Shown here one piece after another: positions 8,559-16,797 of a stretch of DNA of 64,000 nt. The notes under the pieces are model-generated. The model saw only the letters and a program-made list of their open reading frames with translations. It did no database searches and was not told where the DNA came from. A program made the translations under genes and the position numbers. This DNA is from Ga0077527 sp964533495 (GTDB lineage Bacteria > Pseudomonadota > Gammaproteobacteria > Burkholderiales > SG8-41). The stretch is taken from positions 62,001-126,000 of the forward strand of contig CAZHJU010000003.1 in the NCBI GenBank assembly GCA_964533495.1. Reading direction: 5' to 3'. The stretch's first letter is position 1; every line of letters starts with the position of its first letter.

Positions 8559-8572
8559 TTGATCGACATCAA
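8559..8572. promoter_or_regulatory. FNR box upstream of nrdJ
   Basis: TTGATCGACATCAA is a perfect match to the FNR/ANR consensus TTGAT-N4-ATCAA. Its centre (8565.5) is 94 bases before the nrdJ ATG; activation from -41.5 would put a start site near 8607 with a 53-base leader. An FNR-type regulator is encoded at 57883-58626. Anaerobic induction of an oxygen-independent ribonucleotide reductase makes biological sense. Confidence 0.75.
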
Positions 8573-8659
8573 ATCCGGACGCCTGACAAGTCTTTCCCCG
8601 GCCTGCCACCGGGCGCATACTTCGGTCAACCACGCAACACCGGAAGAGGAAGACACGCA

Positions 8660-11600
8660 ATGAACGAAGCCGCCGCCGATGCCGCGCAACTCGCGCTCCC
8701 CGAGCAGGAAATCAGCCGCGACACCCTGATCGAAAAATACGCCAAGGGCAAGGAAACCACGATCACCGAAGTGCGCCGCCGCGTCGCGCGCGCGCTCGCC
8801 CAGGTCGAGGCCGAGGACCAGCGCGCCGCTTGGGAAAAACGCTTTCTGCAGGCGCAGGAAGACGGCTTCATTCCCGCCGGCCGCATCAATTCCGCCGCCG
8901 GCGTCCAGCTCGCGGCGACGCTGATCAACTGCTTCGTGCAGCCGGTCGGCGATTCGATTTCGGAAACCGTCGACGGCAGGCCCGGCATCTACATCGCGCT
9001 GCAGGAAGCCGCTGAGACCATGCGCCGCGGCGGCGGCGTCGGCTACGACTTCTCGTCGATCCGGCCCAAGGGCGCCGAGGTCAAGGGCACGCAATCCAAC
9101 GCCAGCGGCCCGGTGTCGTACATGCGGGTATTCGACCGCTCCTGCGAAACCGTGGAATCCGCCGGCTCGCGCCGCGGCGCCCAGATGGCGGTGCTGCGCT
9201 GCGACCACCCCGACGTGGAGGACTTCATCCACGCCAAGGACAAGGGCGATCTCACCAACTTCAACATCTCGGTCGGCGTCACCGATCCCTTCATGGAGGC
9301 GGTCGAGCAGGACAAGGAGGTGGAACTGGTCCATCGCTCGAAACCCAACGCGAAACAGATGGCCAGGGGCTCCTACCAGCGCGACGACGGCCTCTGGGTC
9401 TACCGCAAGGTACCGGCGCGCGATCTGTGGGAACAGATCATGCGCTCGACCTACGACCACGCCGAGCCGGGCGTGCTGTTCATCGACCGCATGAACCGGG
9501 ACAACAACCTCAACTACTGCGAGACCATCGAGGCCACCAATCCCTGCGTGACAGCGGACACCTGGATCATGACCAGCGAAGGCGCGCGGCAAGTCCATCA
9601 ACTCGTTGGCATTCCATTCAATGCCATGATCGATGGCAAATCCTATTCCACCGAATCGGCCGGATTTTTTGCTACCGGCACCAAATCCGTATTCAAACTG
9701 CGCACCCGGGAAGGCCATGCGCTGCGGCTGACGGCGGATCACCCTGTTCTTTCGGTTCCGAAACTGACCCGCTATCACCGTGAAACAGAGTGGCGCAAAG
9801 CAGGAGAATTGCGGCCCGGCGATCAAATTGTGCTGAACGACCATCACGAAATCAGCGAATGGGCGGGGCCGCACTCCAAAGAAGAGGGATACCTGATCGG
9901 TTTGCTGCTGGGTGATGGCACGCTCAAGACCGATAAGGCAATACTCGGCGCCTGGGATCCACTGGCGATAAAAACCGCAAACGGGGAAACTCTGCAATCC
10001 CGGGGCGTACGCGCGATGATGCAGGCAGCACATGAAGCCGCTCTGACACTGCAACATCGTGCGGACTTCAGGGGATGGATGGCCGTGCCCAGTCAGCCGG
10101 GACATTACCGGCTTGCGCTTGGTGCGCTGAAATCGCTGGCACACGATCTGGGCATGACCCCGGACCACAAATCGCTGACACCGGAAATCGAACGCGATTC
10201 TTCGGATTTCTATCGCGGATTCCTGCGCGGCCTGTTTGATGCGGACGGTTCGGTGCAGGGCACGCAGGCCAAGGGTGTATCCGTGCGGCTCACCCAGGTC
10301 AGCTTGGAGGTGCTTGAGGGAGCACAACGCATGCTGGCGCGACTGGGCATCAACTCGACTATTTACCGCAATCGCCGGACTGGCGGCCCGCGCGCACTGC
10401 CCGACGGCAAGGGTGGCCACAGGGATTATCAGACCCAGCCGCTGCATGAACTGATCATCAGCGGCACCAATCTGGCGGCCTTTGCCGAACGCGTCGGCTT
10501 TTCGGATGCGGACAAGGCAGATCGTCTGAAGCGGTCTCTCAACACTTACCGGCGCGCCCTCAACCGGGACCGCTTTATCGCTACCGTCGAAAGCCTGGAA
10601 GAAGACGGCATTGAGGCCGTTTACGACGTCACCGTGTCCGAAGTGCATGCTTTCGACGCCAATGGCCTGTATGTCCACAACTGTGCCGAACAGCCGCTGC
10701 CTCCGTACGGCTGCTGCTGCCTCGGCTCCATCGACCTGACGAAATTCGTCAAGCGGCCCTTCGCCGAGAACGCCACCTTCGATTACGAACACTTCGGCCG
10801 GGTCGTCGCCGTCGCGATCCGCATGCTCGACAACGTGCTCGACGTCACCGCCTGGCCGCTGGAACAGCAGCATGAAGAGGCCATGAACAAGCGTCGCGTC
10901 GGCCTCGGCTTCACCGGACTCGGCGACGCGCTGGTCATGCTGCGCCTGCGCTACGACACGGCGGAAGCGCGGCAGATGGCGGCGAAGATCTCGGAAGCGA
11001 TGCGCGATCACGCCTACCGCGCTTCCGCCGAGCTCGCCCGCGAAAAAGGCGCCTTCCCGCTGTTCAACGTCGACCTCTACCTGTCGGGCAGCAGCTTCGC
11101 CGCGCGCCTGCCCGAGGACGTCAAGCAGGTCATCCGCAAAAACGGCATCCGCAACAGCCACCTGCTGTCGATCGCGCCCACCGGCACGATCAGCCTGTCC
11201 TTCGCCGACAACGCCTCGAACGGCATCGAGCCGCCGTTCTCGTGGACCTACACCCGCAAGAAACGCATGCCCGACAACACGATGCGCGAGTTCGCGGTCG
11301 AGGACCATGCCTGGCGGCGCTGGAAGGCGATGGGCGGCAACACCGCACAACTGCCGCCGTGGTTCGTCACCGCGCTGGAAATCTCCGCCACCGCGCACGA
11401 AGAGATGGTCGCCGCGGTCGCGCCCTACGTGGACACCAGCATTTCGAAGACCGTCAACGTGCCCGAGGACTATCCCTACGGTGAATTCCAGGACCTCTAT
11501 TTCCGCGCATGGAAATCCGGCCTGAAGGGACTCGCCACCTACCGCCCCAACAACGTGCTCGGTTCGGTGCTGTCGGTGGAGCCGAGCAGCAAGGAGAAAG

Positions 11601-12679
11601 CGCCGCAGGACTTCCGCGCCGACGACGTCAACCGCCGCATCCAGATCCAGTCGCTGCCGGCGCCGGTGCTGGCCAGCCTGCGCTGGCCGGGCCGTCCGGC
11701 AATGAGCGCCGGCAACCCGGCGTGGACCTACATGATCGAGCACCCGCACGGCGCCTTCGCCGTGTTCGTCGGCCACGTCGAGAACGAGCACAACCACGCC
11801 TTCGAAGTCTGGGTCAACGGCAGCGAGCAGCCGCGCGGCCTCGGCGCCGTCGCCAAGACGCTGTCGATGGACATGCGCGCCGACGATCCGGGCTGGCTCA
11901 AGCTCAAGCTCGACACACTGGCCAGGGCCGGCGGCGACGAGCCCTTCGACATGGCGTTCCCGCCGCGCGGCGAAGTGAAGCGCATGCCCTCGGTGGTGGC
12001 CGCCTTCGCCCAGGTGCTGCGCTGGCGCGTCGACCAGCTGGGCGGGCTCACCGCCTCAGGCGCGCCGCTGTTCGGCCAGTCGTTGACCCCCGTGCTCGAC
12101 GCGATGTTCGCGCCCAAGGAGCCGAAGACCGGCACCGACGGCACGATGTCCTGGACCGTCGACGTGCTTAACCCGCGCACCGGCGACGACTTCGTGCTCG
12201 GCATCAAGGAAATCACCCTGCCGGGTGATGGAACAAATGCGGGGGTGACGCGGCCGTACTCGATGTGGCTCTCCGGCGAATACCCGCGCGCGCTCGACGG
12301 CCTGTGCAAGATCCTCTCGCTCGACATGCGCGTGATGGACCCGGCCTGGATCGGGATGAAGTTAAAGAAATTGCTCGAGTTCCCGGAACCGCTGGGCGAC
12401 TTCATGGCCTTCGTGCCGGGAGAACGCAAGCAGGCGACCTATCCCTCGACGGTGGCCTATGTCGCGCGCCTGATCCTGCACCGCTACGCGATGCTCGGCA
12501 TTCTCGACGAGAACGGCGCGCCGCTGACACAGATGGGCATCCTCGCCACGCCCGAACGCGGCACCGAGCCCAAGGTCATGAAGGGCACGCGCTGCCCCGA
12601 ATGCGGCAACGCCACGCTGATCCGCAAGGATGGCTGCGACTGGTGCTCGGCCTGCGGCTACACGGGAACCTGCGGCTAG
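8660..12679 (+). CDS. nrdJ: Vitamin B12-dependent (class II) ribonucleoside-diphosphate reductase with intein
   Basis: 1339 codons; the ATG at 8660 follows GGAAGAGGAAG and gives a normal class II N-terminus. The enzyme makes deoxynucleotides using adenosylcobalamin instead of oxygen. Unspliced residues 296-674 are an intein (listed separately); joining the exteins gives a 960-residue protein with the active-site motif NPCAEQPLPPYGCC, whose first Cys is the thiyl-radical residue in this family. Later parts are the barrel motif SIAPTGTISL, two TSCPD-like repeats (about 970-1110 and 1165-1280) and a zinc-ribbon/redox tail CPECGN...CSACGYTGTCG. FNR box at 8559; intrinsic terminator at 12697. No nrdAB or nrdDG genes occur in the window. 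Confidence 0.95.
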   Translation: MNEAAADAAQLALPEQEISRDTLIEKYAKGKETTITEVRRRVARALAQVEAEDQRAAWEKRFLQAQEDGFIPAGRINSAAGVQLAATLINCFVQPVGDSISETVDGRPGIYIALQEAAETMRRGGGVGYDFSSIRPKGAEVKGTQSNASGPVSYMRVFDRSCETVESAGSRRGAQMAVLRCDHPDVEDFIHAKDKGDLTNFNISVGVTDPFMEAVEQDKEVELVHRSKPNAKQMARGSYQRDDGLWVYRKVPARDLWEQIMRSTYDHAEPGVLFIDRMNRDNNLNYCETIEATNPCVTADTWIMTSEGARQVHQLVGIPFNAMIDGKSYSTESAGFFATGTKSVFKLRTREGHALRLTADHPVLSVPKLTRYHRETEWRKAGELRPGDQIVLNDHHEISEWAGPHSKEEGYLIGLLLGDGTLKTDKAILGAWDPLAIKTANGETLQSRGVRAMMQAAHEAALTLQHRADFRGWMAVPSQPGHYRLALGALKSLAHDLGMTPDHKSLTPEIERDSSDFYRGFLRGLFDADGSVQGTQAKGVSVRLTQVSLEVLEGAQRMLARLGINSTIYRNRRTGGPRALPDGKGGHRDYQTQPLHELIISGTNLAAFAERVGFSDADKADRLKRSLNTYRRALNRDRFIATVESLEEDGIEAVYDVTVSEVHAFDANGLYVHNCAEQPLPPYGCCCLGSIDLTKFVKRPFAENATFDYEHFGRVVAVAIRMLDNVLDVTAWPLEQQHEEAMNKRRVGLGFTGLGDALVMLRLRYDTAEARQMAAKISEAMRDHAYRASAELAREKGAFPLFNVDLYLSGSSFAARLPEDVKQVIRKNGIRNSHLLSIAPTGTISLSFADNASNGIEPPFSWTYTRKKRMPDNTMREFAVEDHAWRRWKAMGGNTAQLPPWFVTALEISATAHEEMVAAVAPYVDTSISKTVNVPEDYPYGEFQDLYFRAWKSGLKGLATYRPNNVLGSVLSVEPSSKEKAPQDFRADDVNRRIQIQSLPAPVLASLRWPGRPAMSAGNPAWTYMIEHPHGAFAVFVGHVENEHNHAFEVWVNGSEQPRGLGAVAKTLSMDMRADDPGWLKLKLDTLARAGGDEPFDMAFPPRGEVKRMPSVVAAFAQVLRWRVDQLGGLTASGAPLFGQSLTPVLDAMFAPKEPKTGTDGTMSWTVDVLNPRTGDDFVLGIKEITLPGDGTNAGVTRPYSMWLSGEYPRALDGLCKILSLDMRVMDPAWIGMKLKKLLEFPEPLGDFMAFVPGERKQATYPSTVAYVARLILHRYAMLGILDENGAPLTQMGILATPERGTEPKVMKGTRCPECGNATLIRKDGCDWCSACGYTGTCG
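9545..10681 (+). mobile_element. Intein with LAGLIDADG homing endonuclease inside NrdJ
   Basis: 379 residues, spliced from the protein. It starts with Cys1 (CVTADTW), has the block-B TADH motif, two LAGLIDADG endonuclease motifs (YLIGLLLGDGTL and GFLRGLFDADGSV, both catalytic Asp present), and ends VYDVTVSEVHAF...YVHN with the penultimate His, terminal Asn and Cys+1 needed for class 1 splicing. Both splicing and homing functions look intact. The DNA is visibly less GC-rich than the exteins, consistent with horizontal acquisition. Insertion is between Pro and the thiyl-radical Cys of the NPC motif. Confidence 0.95.
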
Positions 12680-12696
12680 GCACTCGCGCACCGCAC

Positions 12697-12726
12697 AAAA
12701 ACGGCCGGGTTACCCCGGCCGTTTGT
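12697..12726 (+). terminator. Intrinsic terminator after nrdJ
   Basis: ACGGCCGGG (12701-12709) pairs with CCCGGCCGT (12714-12722) around TTAC; A residues before and T residues after extend the stem. The short TTTG tract makes it moderately strong on the plus strand. It separates nrdJ from the RraA-like gene. Confidence 0.7.
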
Positions 12727-12844
12727 CATTGCAACGCACAGCGCAATGACAAACCCGGCTTCACGGCCGGACATCCAGCCATCCCGCGCGCATTGCACCC
12801 GGCGCAGGCGGGCCGTAACATCCACGGCCTACCCGGAGGAATAC

Positions 12845-13573
12845 ATGACCAAGACCACCCTCGGCAAACTGCCGCGCGAAGCCATCCGCATGCTCGAAAT
12901 CCCGCGCGTCGCGCCGGAAATCCTCGACGGATTCCGCAAACTCGTCGACCTCACCGGCACGCTGTCCGACGCCTGCGACGAACTCGGCCTCGTCGCGGTG
13001 ATTCCCGCCTACGTGCTGCCGCCGGTGACGCCGGGCCGGCGCATCGTCGGCCCGGCGCTGACCGTGCGCAACGTCGCCCACGCCACGCAGATCCACAAGG
13101 CCGCCACCGACAAGACCAGCGGCCAAGGTGAGACCGAGGCGCACAATCTCGCCGAACCCGGCGACGTGCTGGTGATCGAGGGCGTCATGGGCTGCTCCAA
13201 CATGGGCGGCCAGTCGGCCACCATCGCCAAGCGCCAGGGCTTCATCGGCGCCATCGTCGACGCCACCGTGCGCGATCCCGATCAGTACCGCGGCATGGAC
13301 TGGCCGGTGTGGTGCAAGGGCTTCACGCCGATCACCGGCAAGTGGCGCATGCAGACCGTCGAGGTGAACGGCACCGTGCAGATCTGCGGCATCCAGGTGA
13401 AGCCCGGCGACATCGTCTGCGCCGACGAGGCCGGCGTCGCCTTCATCCCGCGCGACAAGGCCGCGCAGGTGCTGGAAGTCGCGCGGAAAATCGACGCCGG
13501 CGACACAAAGCGCAAGGCCGACATCGATGCCGGCAGCAGCATCGCCGATCTGATTACAAAAAAATATAAATAA
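12845..13573 (+). CDS. RraA-family protein (RraA/4-hydroxy-4-methyl-2-oxoglutarate aldolase-like)
   Basis: 242 residues from the ATG at 12845, chosen because CGGAGGA lies 4 bases upstream; an in-frame ATG 33 codons earlier has no such site. The fold is recognised by GTLSDACDELG, RIVGPALTVRNV, EPGDVLVIEGV, GGQSATIAKRQGFIGAIVDATVRD and VKPGDIVCADEAGVAFIP. The G-G-x(17-20)-R-D motif associated with aldolase activity is present (GGQSA...VRDPDQ). Family members are divalent-metal aldolases/decarboxylases or, as RraA, inhibitors of RNase E; the motif favours an enzyme. Stands alone as a transcription unit. Confidence 0.8.
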   Translation: MTKTTLGKLPREAIRMLEIPRVAPEILDGFRKLVDLTGTLSDACDELGLVAVIPAYVLPPVTPGRRIVGPALTVRNVAHATQIHKAATDKTSGQGETEAHNLAEPGDVLVIEGVMGCSNMGGQSATIAKRQGFIGAIVDATVRDPDQYRGMDWPVWCKGFTPITGKWRMQTVEVNGTVQICGIQVKPGDIVCADEAGVAFIPRDKAAQVLEVARKIDAGDTKRKADIDAGSSIADLITKKYK

Positions 13574-13621
13574 ATCAATAACTTACAAATAAGGCACTAT
13601 CGGCCCAGGCGCGTCCAGCGC

Positions 13622-14005
13622 CTACAGAACCGTCCGCGCAAGATGCATCCCGGCAAACAGCGCAGCGATGGACAGGACCACGGACGCCGCGATGTAGGCC
13701 GCCGCAGACCACAGATCGCCGCGCTGCATGAGCACCTGGGAGTCCAGCGAAAACGTCGAGAACGTCGTGTAGCCCCCGCAGATGCCGACCGTCAGGAACA
13801 ACTGCATCGCCTGCGACGGATTCCACCGGATGGCGAATACGGCGACGATGATGCCCAGCAGGCATGAGCCGGTGATGTTGATCAGCAGGGTGCCCCACGG
13901 AAAGCCGAAGCCCAGCAGCTTGGTCGAGCCGACGCCGACCAGGTAACGCGCCACGGAGCCGATCGCACCGCCGCAGGCCACGGCGATTACGTTGCTCGCG
14001 TTCAT
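13622..14005 (-). CDS. crcB: Fluoride channel FluC/CrcB
   Basis: 127 residues with four hydrophobic helices. Fluc hallmarks: GGAIGSVARYLVG near the N-terminus, GTLLINITGSCLLG (pore Asn) and GICGGYTTFSTFSLD (phenylalanine-box region). These small dual-topology dimers export fluoride. The ATG at 14005 follows GGGAGGATGA. No convincing fluoride riboswitch was found upstream. Converges on the RraA-like gene; a short hairpin (13607-13623) overlaps its stop codon. Confidence 0.93.
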   Translation of the reverse strand: MNASNVIAVACGGAIGSVARYLVGVGSTKLLGFGFPWGTLLINITGSCLLGIIVAVFAIRWNPSQAMQLFLTVGICGGYTTFSTFSLDSQVLMQRGDLWSAAAYIAASVVLSIAALFAGMHLARTVL

Positions 14006-14226
14006 TCATCCTCCCGTCGTTTCATGCCGTTCCCGCCTCCCGGTTGCTCCTGCGGCGGCGGCTCCATATTCAGGACTTCGGATGCCACCGCCCTCACGAT
14101 CGTAGCACTCCGCCCCGCCGGGCATTATTGAAGCACTTTTCCGAGATTCTGGCCGGCCGGGTTTGCGAAACGGGTTTGCGAAATACAATATCGTCCATAA
14201 TCCCGCCACACACCGCCGGAGCGCGC

Positions 14227-15684
14227 ATGACCCAGCCAGCCAACCTGATCTTCATCATGTCCGACGAGCACAACAAGCGCGTGCTCGGCTGCGCCGGCCA
14301 TCCGATGATCAAGACCCCCAACCTCGACGCGCTGGCCGCCCACGGCACGCGCTTCACCTCGGCCTACACCAACTGCCCGATCTGCGTGCCGGCGCGCGCC
14401 GCCTTCGCCACCGGGCGCTACGTGCACGACATCCGTTACTGGGACAACGCCATCGCCTACGATGGCAGGATCCCGACCTGGGGCCACCGGCTGATGGAAC
14501 AGGGCCATCACGTGACTTCCATCGGCAAGCTGCATTACCTGGATTCGGATGCGAAGCGCAACGGCTTCAACGAGGAAATCCTGCCGCTGCACATCGTCAA
14601 CGGCGTCGGCGACCTGCTGGGCCTGATCCGCGAGGAGTTGCCGCGGCGCCCCGGCTCGGCCAATCTCGGCCCGGAAGCCGGCCGCGGCGAATCCGAATAC
14701 ACGAAATATGACCGCAGCATCGCCGACGAAACGGTGAAGTGGCTCAGGCAGAAAGCGCCGGCGCTGAAGGCGAAGCCCTGGGTGCTCTACGTCGGCTTCG
14801 TGTCGCCGCATTTCCCGCTGATCGCGCCGCCGCAGTTCTACGACCTGTATCCAGAAGACGCGGTGCCCTGGCCCGACATGTACGAGAAGGACCAGCGGCC
14901 GCAGCACCCCTTCACCGACGCGATGCGCAAATGCCTGTGTTACGACGACGCTTTCGACGCGCCGATGGTGCGCCGCGCGATCGCCGCCTATTTCGGACTG
15001 ACCTCCTTCCTCGACGACAACATCGGCAAAATCCTGCGCGCGCTGGAGGAAACCGGGCTGATGGACAACACCCGCGTGGCCTATTCCTCCGACCACGGCG
15101 ACAACCTCGGCACCCGCGGCATGTGGGGCAAGTCGACGATGTACGAGGAATCCGCGGGGATTCCGATGATCCTCGCCGGCCCTGGCGTGCCGCAGGGCAG
15201 CGTCTGCGACACGCCGGTCACGCTGGCCGACGGTTTCCCGACCTTCATCCATGCGCTGGGCGCCAGGGCGCATCCGGATGACGGAAAACTGCCCGGGAAT
15301 TCGCTGATCGACATCGCCCAGGGCTTGGTGCCGCCGCGCACGGTGCTCTCCGAATACCACGCCGCCGGCGCGGTCTGCGGCGCCTACATGATCCGCCACA
15401 AACAGTGGAAATACATCCACTACGCGACGCTGCCGCCGATGCTGTTCGACCTGCAGAACGATCCGCAGGAACGCAGGGACCTCGGCCGCGATCCCGCCTT
15501 CAGGCCCGTCGTCGCCGAATGCGAGCAGGCGCTGCGCAAGGTGGTCGACCCGGAGGCGGCGGACAAGCTGGCGAAGGCCGACCAGAAGGCGATAATCGAC
15601 AAATTCGGCGGCGAGGACGCCATCCTCAAGCGCGGCACCTTCCGTTATTCGCCGCCGCCAGGAGTAAAGGCTTCGTACTATTGA
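14227..15684 (+). CDS. Sulfatase (formylglycine-dependent), first of two
   Basis: 485 residues from the ATG at 14227. Sulfatase motifs: metal-binding MSDEHNKR, activation motif CVPARAAFATGRY (Cys to formylglycine, C-x-P-x-R form with Ala in place of Ser), VTSIGKLHY, YSSDHGDNLGTRGMWGKSTMYEES. Hydrolyses sulfate esters; the substrate is not evident. No signal peptide is visible, so it probably acts in the cytoplasm, fitting import of an organosulfate first. Followed 136 bases later by a Bug receptor and then a related sulfatase; the three look like one functional group. Confidence 0.9.
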   Translation: MTQPANLIFIMSDEHNKRVLGCAGHPMIKTPNLDALAAHGTRFTSAYTNCPICVPARAAFATGRYVHDIRYWDNAIAYDGRIPTWGHRLMEQGHHVTSIGKLHYLDSDAKRNGFNEEILPLHIVNGVGDLLGLIREELPRRPGSANLGPEAGRGESEYTKYDRSIADETVKWLRQKAPALKAKPWVLYVGFVSPHFPLIAPPQFYDLYPEDAVPWPDMYEKDQRPQHPFTDAMRKCLCYDDAFDAPMVRRAIAAYFGLTSFLDDNIGKILRALEETGLMDNTRVAYSSDHGDNLGTRGMWGKSTMYEESAGIPMILAGPGVPQGSVCDTPVTLADGFPTFIHALGARAHPDDGKLPGNSLIDIAQGLVPPRTVLSEYHAAGAVCGAYMIRHKQWKYIHYATLPPMLFDLQNDPQERRDLGRDPAFRPVVAECEQALRKVVDPEAADKLAKADQKAIIDKFGGEDAILKRGTFRYSPPPGVKASYY

Positions 15685-15820
15685 GCGTATGTAACGATAA
15701 TGAAGGGCGGCAACCAGGTATCACTGTCATTTTGTTGGGTGCTGTTGGATTTTATCGGCGTTCATCGGAGGTTAAATCGGTTTTGTAGTAAAAAGATCAC
15801 AAAAAAACTGGGAGGAGATC

Positions 15821-16789
15821 ATGCATCACGTCCTGTGTCACATCATCACCGGCATCACGCTGGCATGTGCAACGTCCGTCGCAATCGCGCAGGCGTATCC
15901 GACCAAACCGATCCGCTTCCTGGTGCCGAGCCCGGCCGGCGGCTCCCCGGACATCCTCGCCCGCATCGTCGGCGCACGCCTGTCAGAGCAGATGAAGCAG
16001 CAGGTGGTCATCGACAACCGCGGCGGCGCCAGCGGCATCATCGGCGTGGAGATCGTCAAGAACGCCGCTCCCGACGGCCACACCTTGCTGCTGGCGACCG
16101 CGACGAACTTCGCCTCGCTGCCCGTGCTGAAAAGCAAACTGCCCTACGACGTCGATCGCGATTTCACGCACCTATCGCGCATCGCCTGGGTGGCGAACGT
16201 GGCCACGGCCAATGCCGGCCTCGGCGTCAATTCCGTCGCCGACCTGGTGAAACTGGCCAAGGACAAGCCGGGCCAGCTCAACTTCGGCTCGGCGGGTAAC
16301 GGCACGCCGGCCCACCTGGCTGGCGCCATGTTCAACGTGCTTGCCGGCGTGAATACCACGCACATTCCCTACAAGGGCGCCGCACTGGCGCTGTCCGACA
16401 TGATGGGCGGCCAGATCCAGTTCCTGATCACCTCGCCGCTGGTGGCGATACCGCACGGGCGCGCCGGGCGCATCAAGGTACTGGCGACCACCGGCGCACA
16501 ACGCGATCCGCTGCTGCCCGAACTGCCGGCCATGGCCGAAACCGTGCCCGGTTACGAAATCGTGCAGTGGTGGGGCATCACCGTCGCCAAAGGCACGCCG
16601 GCGGCGATCACCCGGCGCCTGCACAAGGAACTGATAGCCGCGCTGAACCATCCGGACTCGAAGGCGCAAATGAACAAGAACGGCGCCACTCCCAGCCCCG
16701 AATCACCCGGGCAATTCGCGGCATTCATGAAAGCCGAACGCGCGCGCGTCGCCAACGTCGGCAAGCAGGCCGGCATCCGGCTCGACTGA
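15821..16789 (+). CDS. Bug family TTT receptor (2 of 4), between two sulfatases
   Basis: 322 residues. Signal peptide ending near SVAIAQAYP, then TKPIRFLVPSPAGGSPDILAR, VIDNRGGASGIIG, PDGHTLLLATA and THIPYKGAALALSDMMGG. Ribosome site GGGAGGAG precedes the ATG. Its location between two cytoplasmic sulfatases suggests that the bound ligand is a sulfated or sulfonated organic acid (inference from context). The upstream 15685-15820 gap is comparatively AT-rich and likely carries its promoter. Confidence 0.92.
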   Translation: MHHVLCHIITGITLACATSVAIAQAYPTKPIRFLVPSPAGGSPDILARIVGARLSEQMKQQVVIDNRGGASGIIGVEIVKNAAPDGHTLLLATATNFASLPVLKSKLPYDVDRDFTHLSRIAWVANVATANAGLGVNSVADLVKLAKDKPGQLNFGSAGNGTPAHLAGAMFNVLAGVNTTHIPYKGAALALSDMMGGQIQFLITSPLVAIPHGRAGRIKVLATTGAQRDPLLPELPAMAETVPGYEIVQWWGITVAKGTPAAITRRLHKELIAALNHPDSKAQMNKNGATPSPESPGQFAAFMKAERARVANVGKQAGIRLD

Positions 16790-16797
16790 GGCGCCAT

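Noticed and set aside
8533..8659. Cobalamin riboswitch before nrdJ
   Set aside because: The leader is short, no convincing B12-box was found, and the FNR box explains regulation better.
8018..11797. 1259-codon minus-strand reading frame opposite nrdJ
   Set aside because: GC-rich shadow of nrdJ and the crotonase; translation is low-complexity with no domain.
13607..13623. Intrinsic terminator at the crcB 3' end
   Set aside because: AGGCGC/GCGCCT hairpin has no U-tract on either strand; too short to call.
14006..14120. Fluoride riboswitch upstream of crcB
   Set aside because: The minus-strand leader lacks the conserved pseudoknot segments I know for this riboswitch; only loose GC-rich matches.
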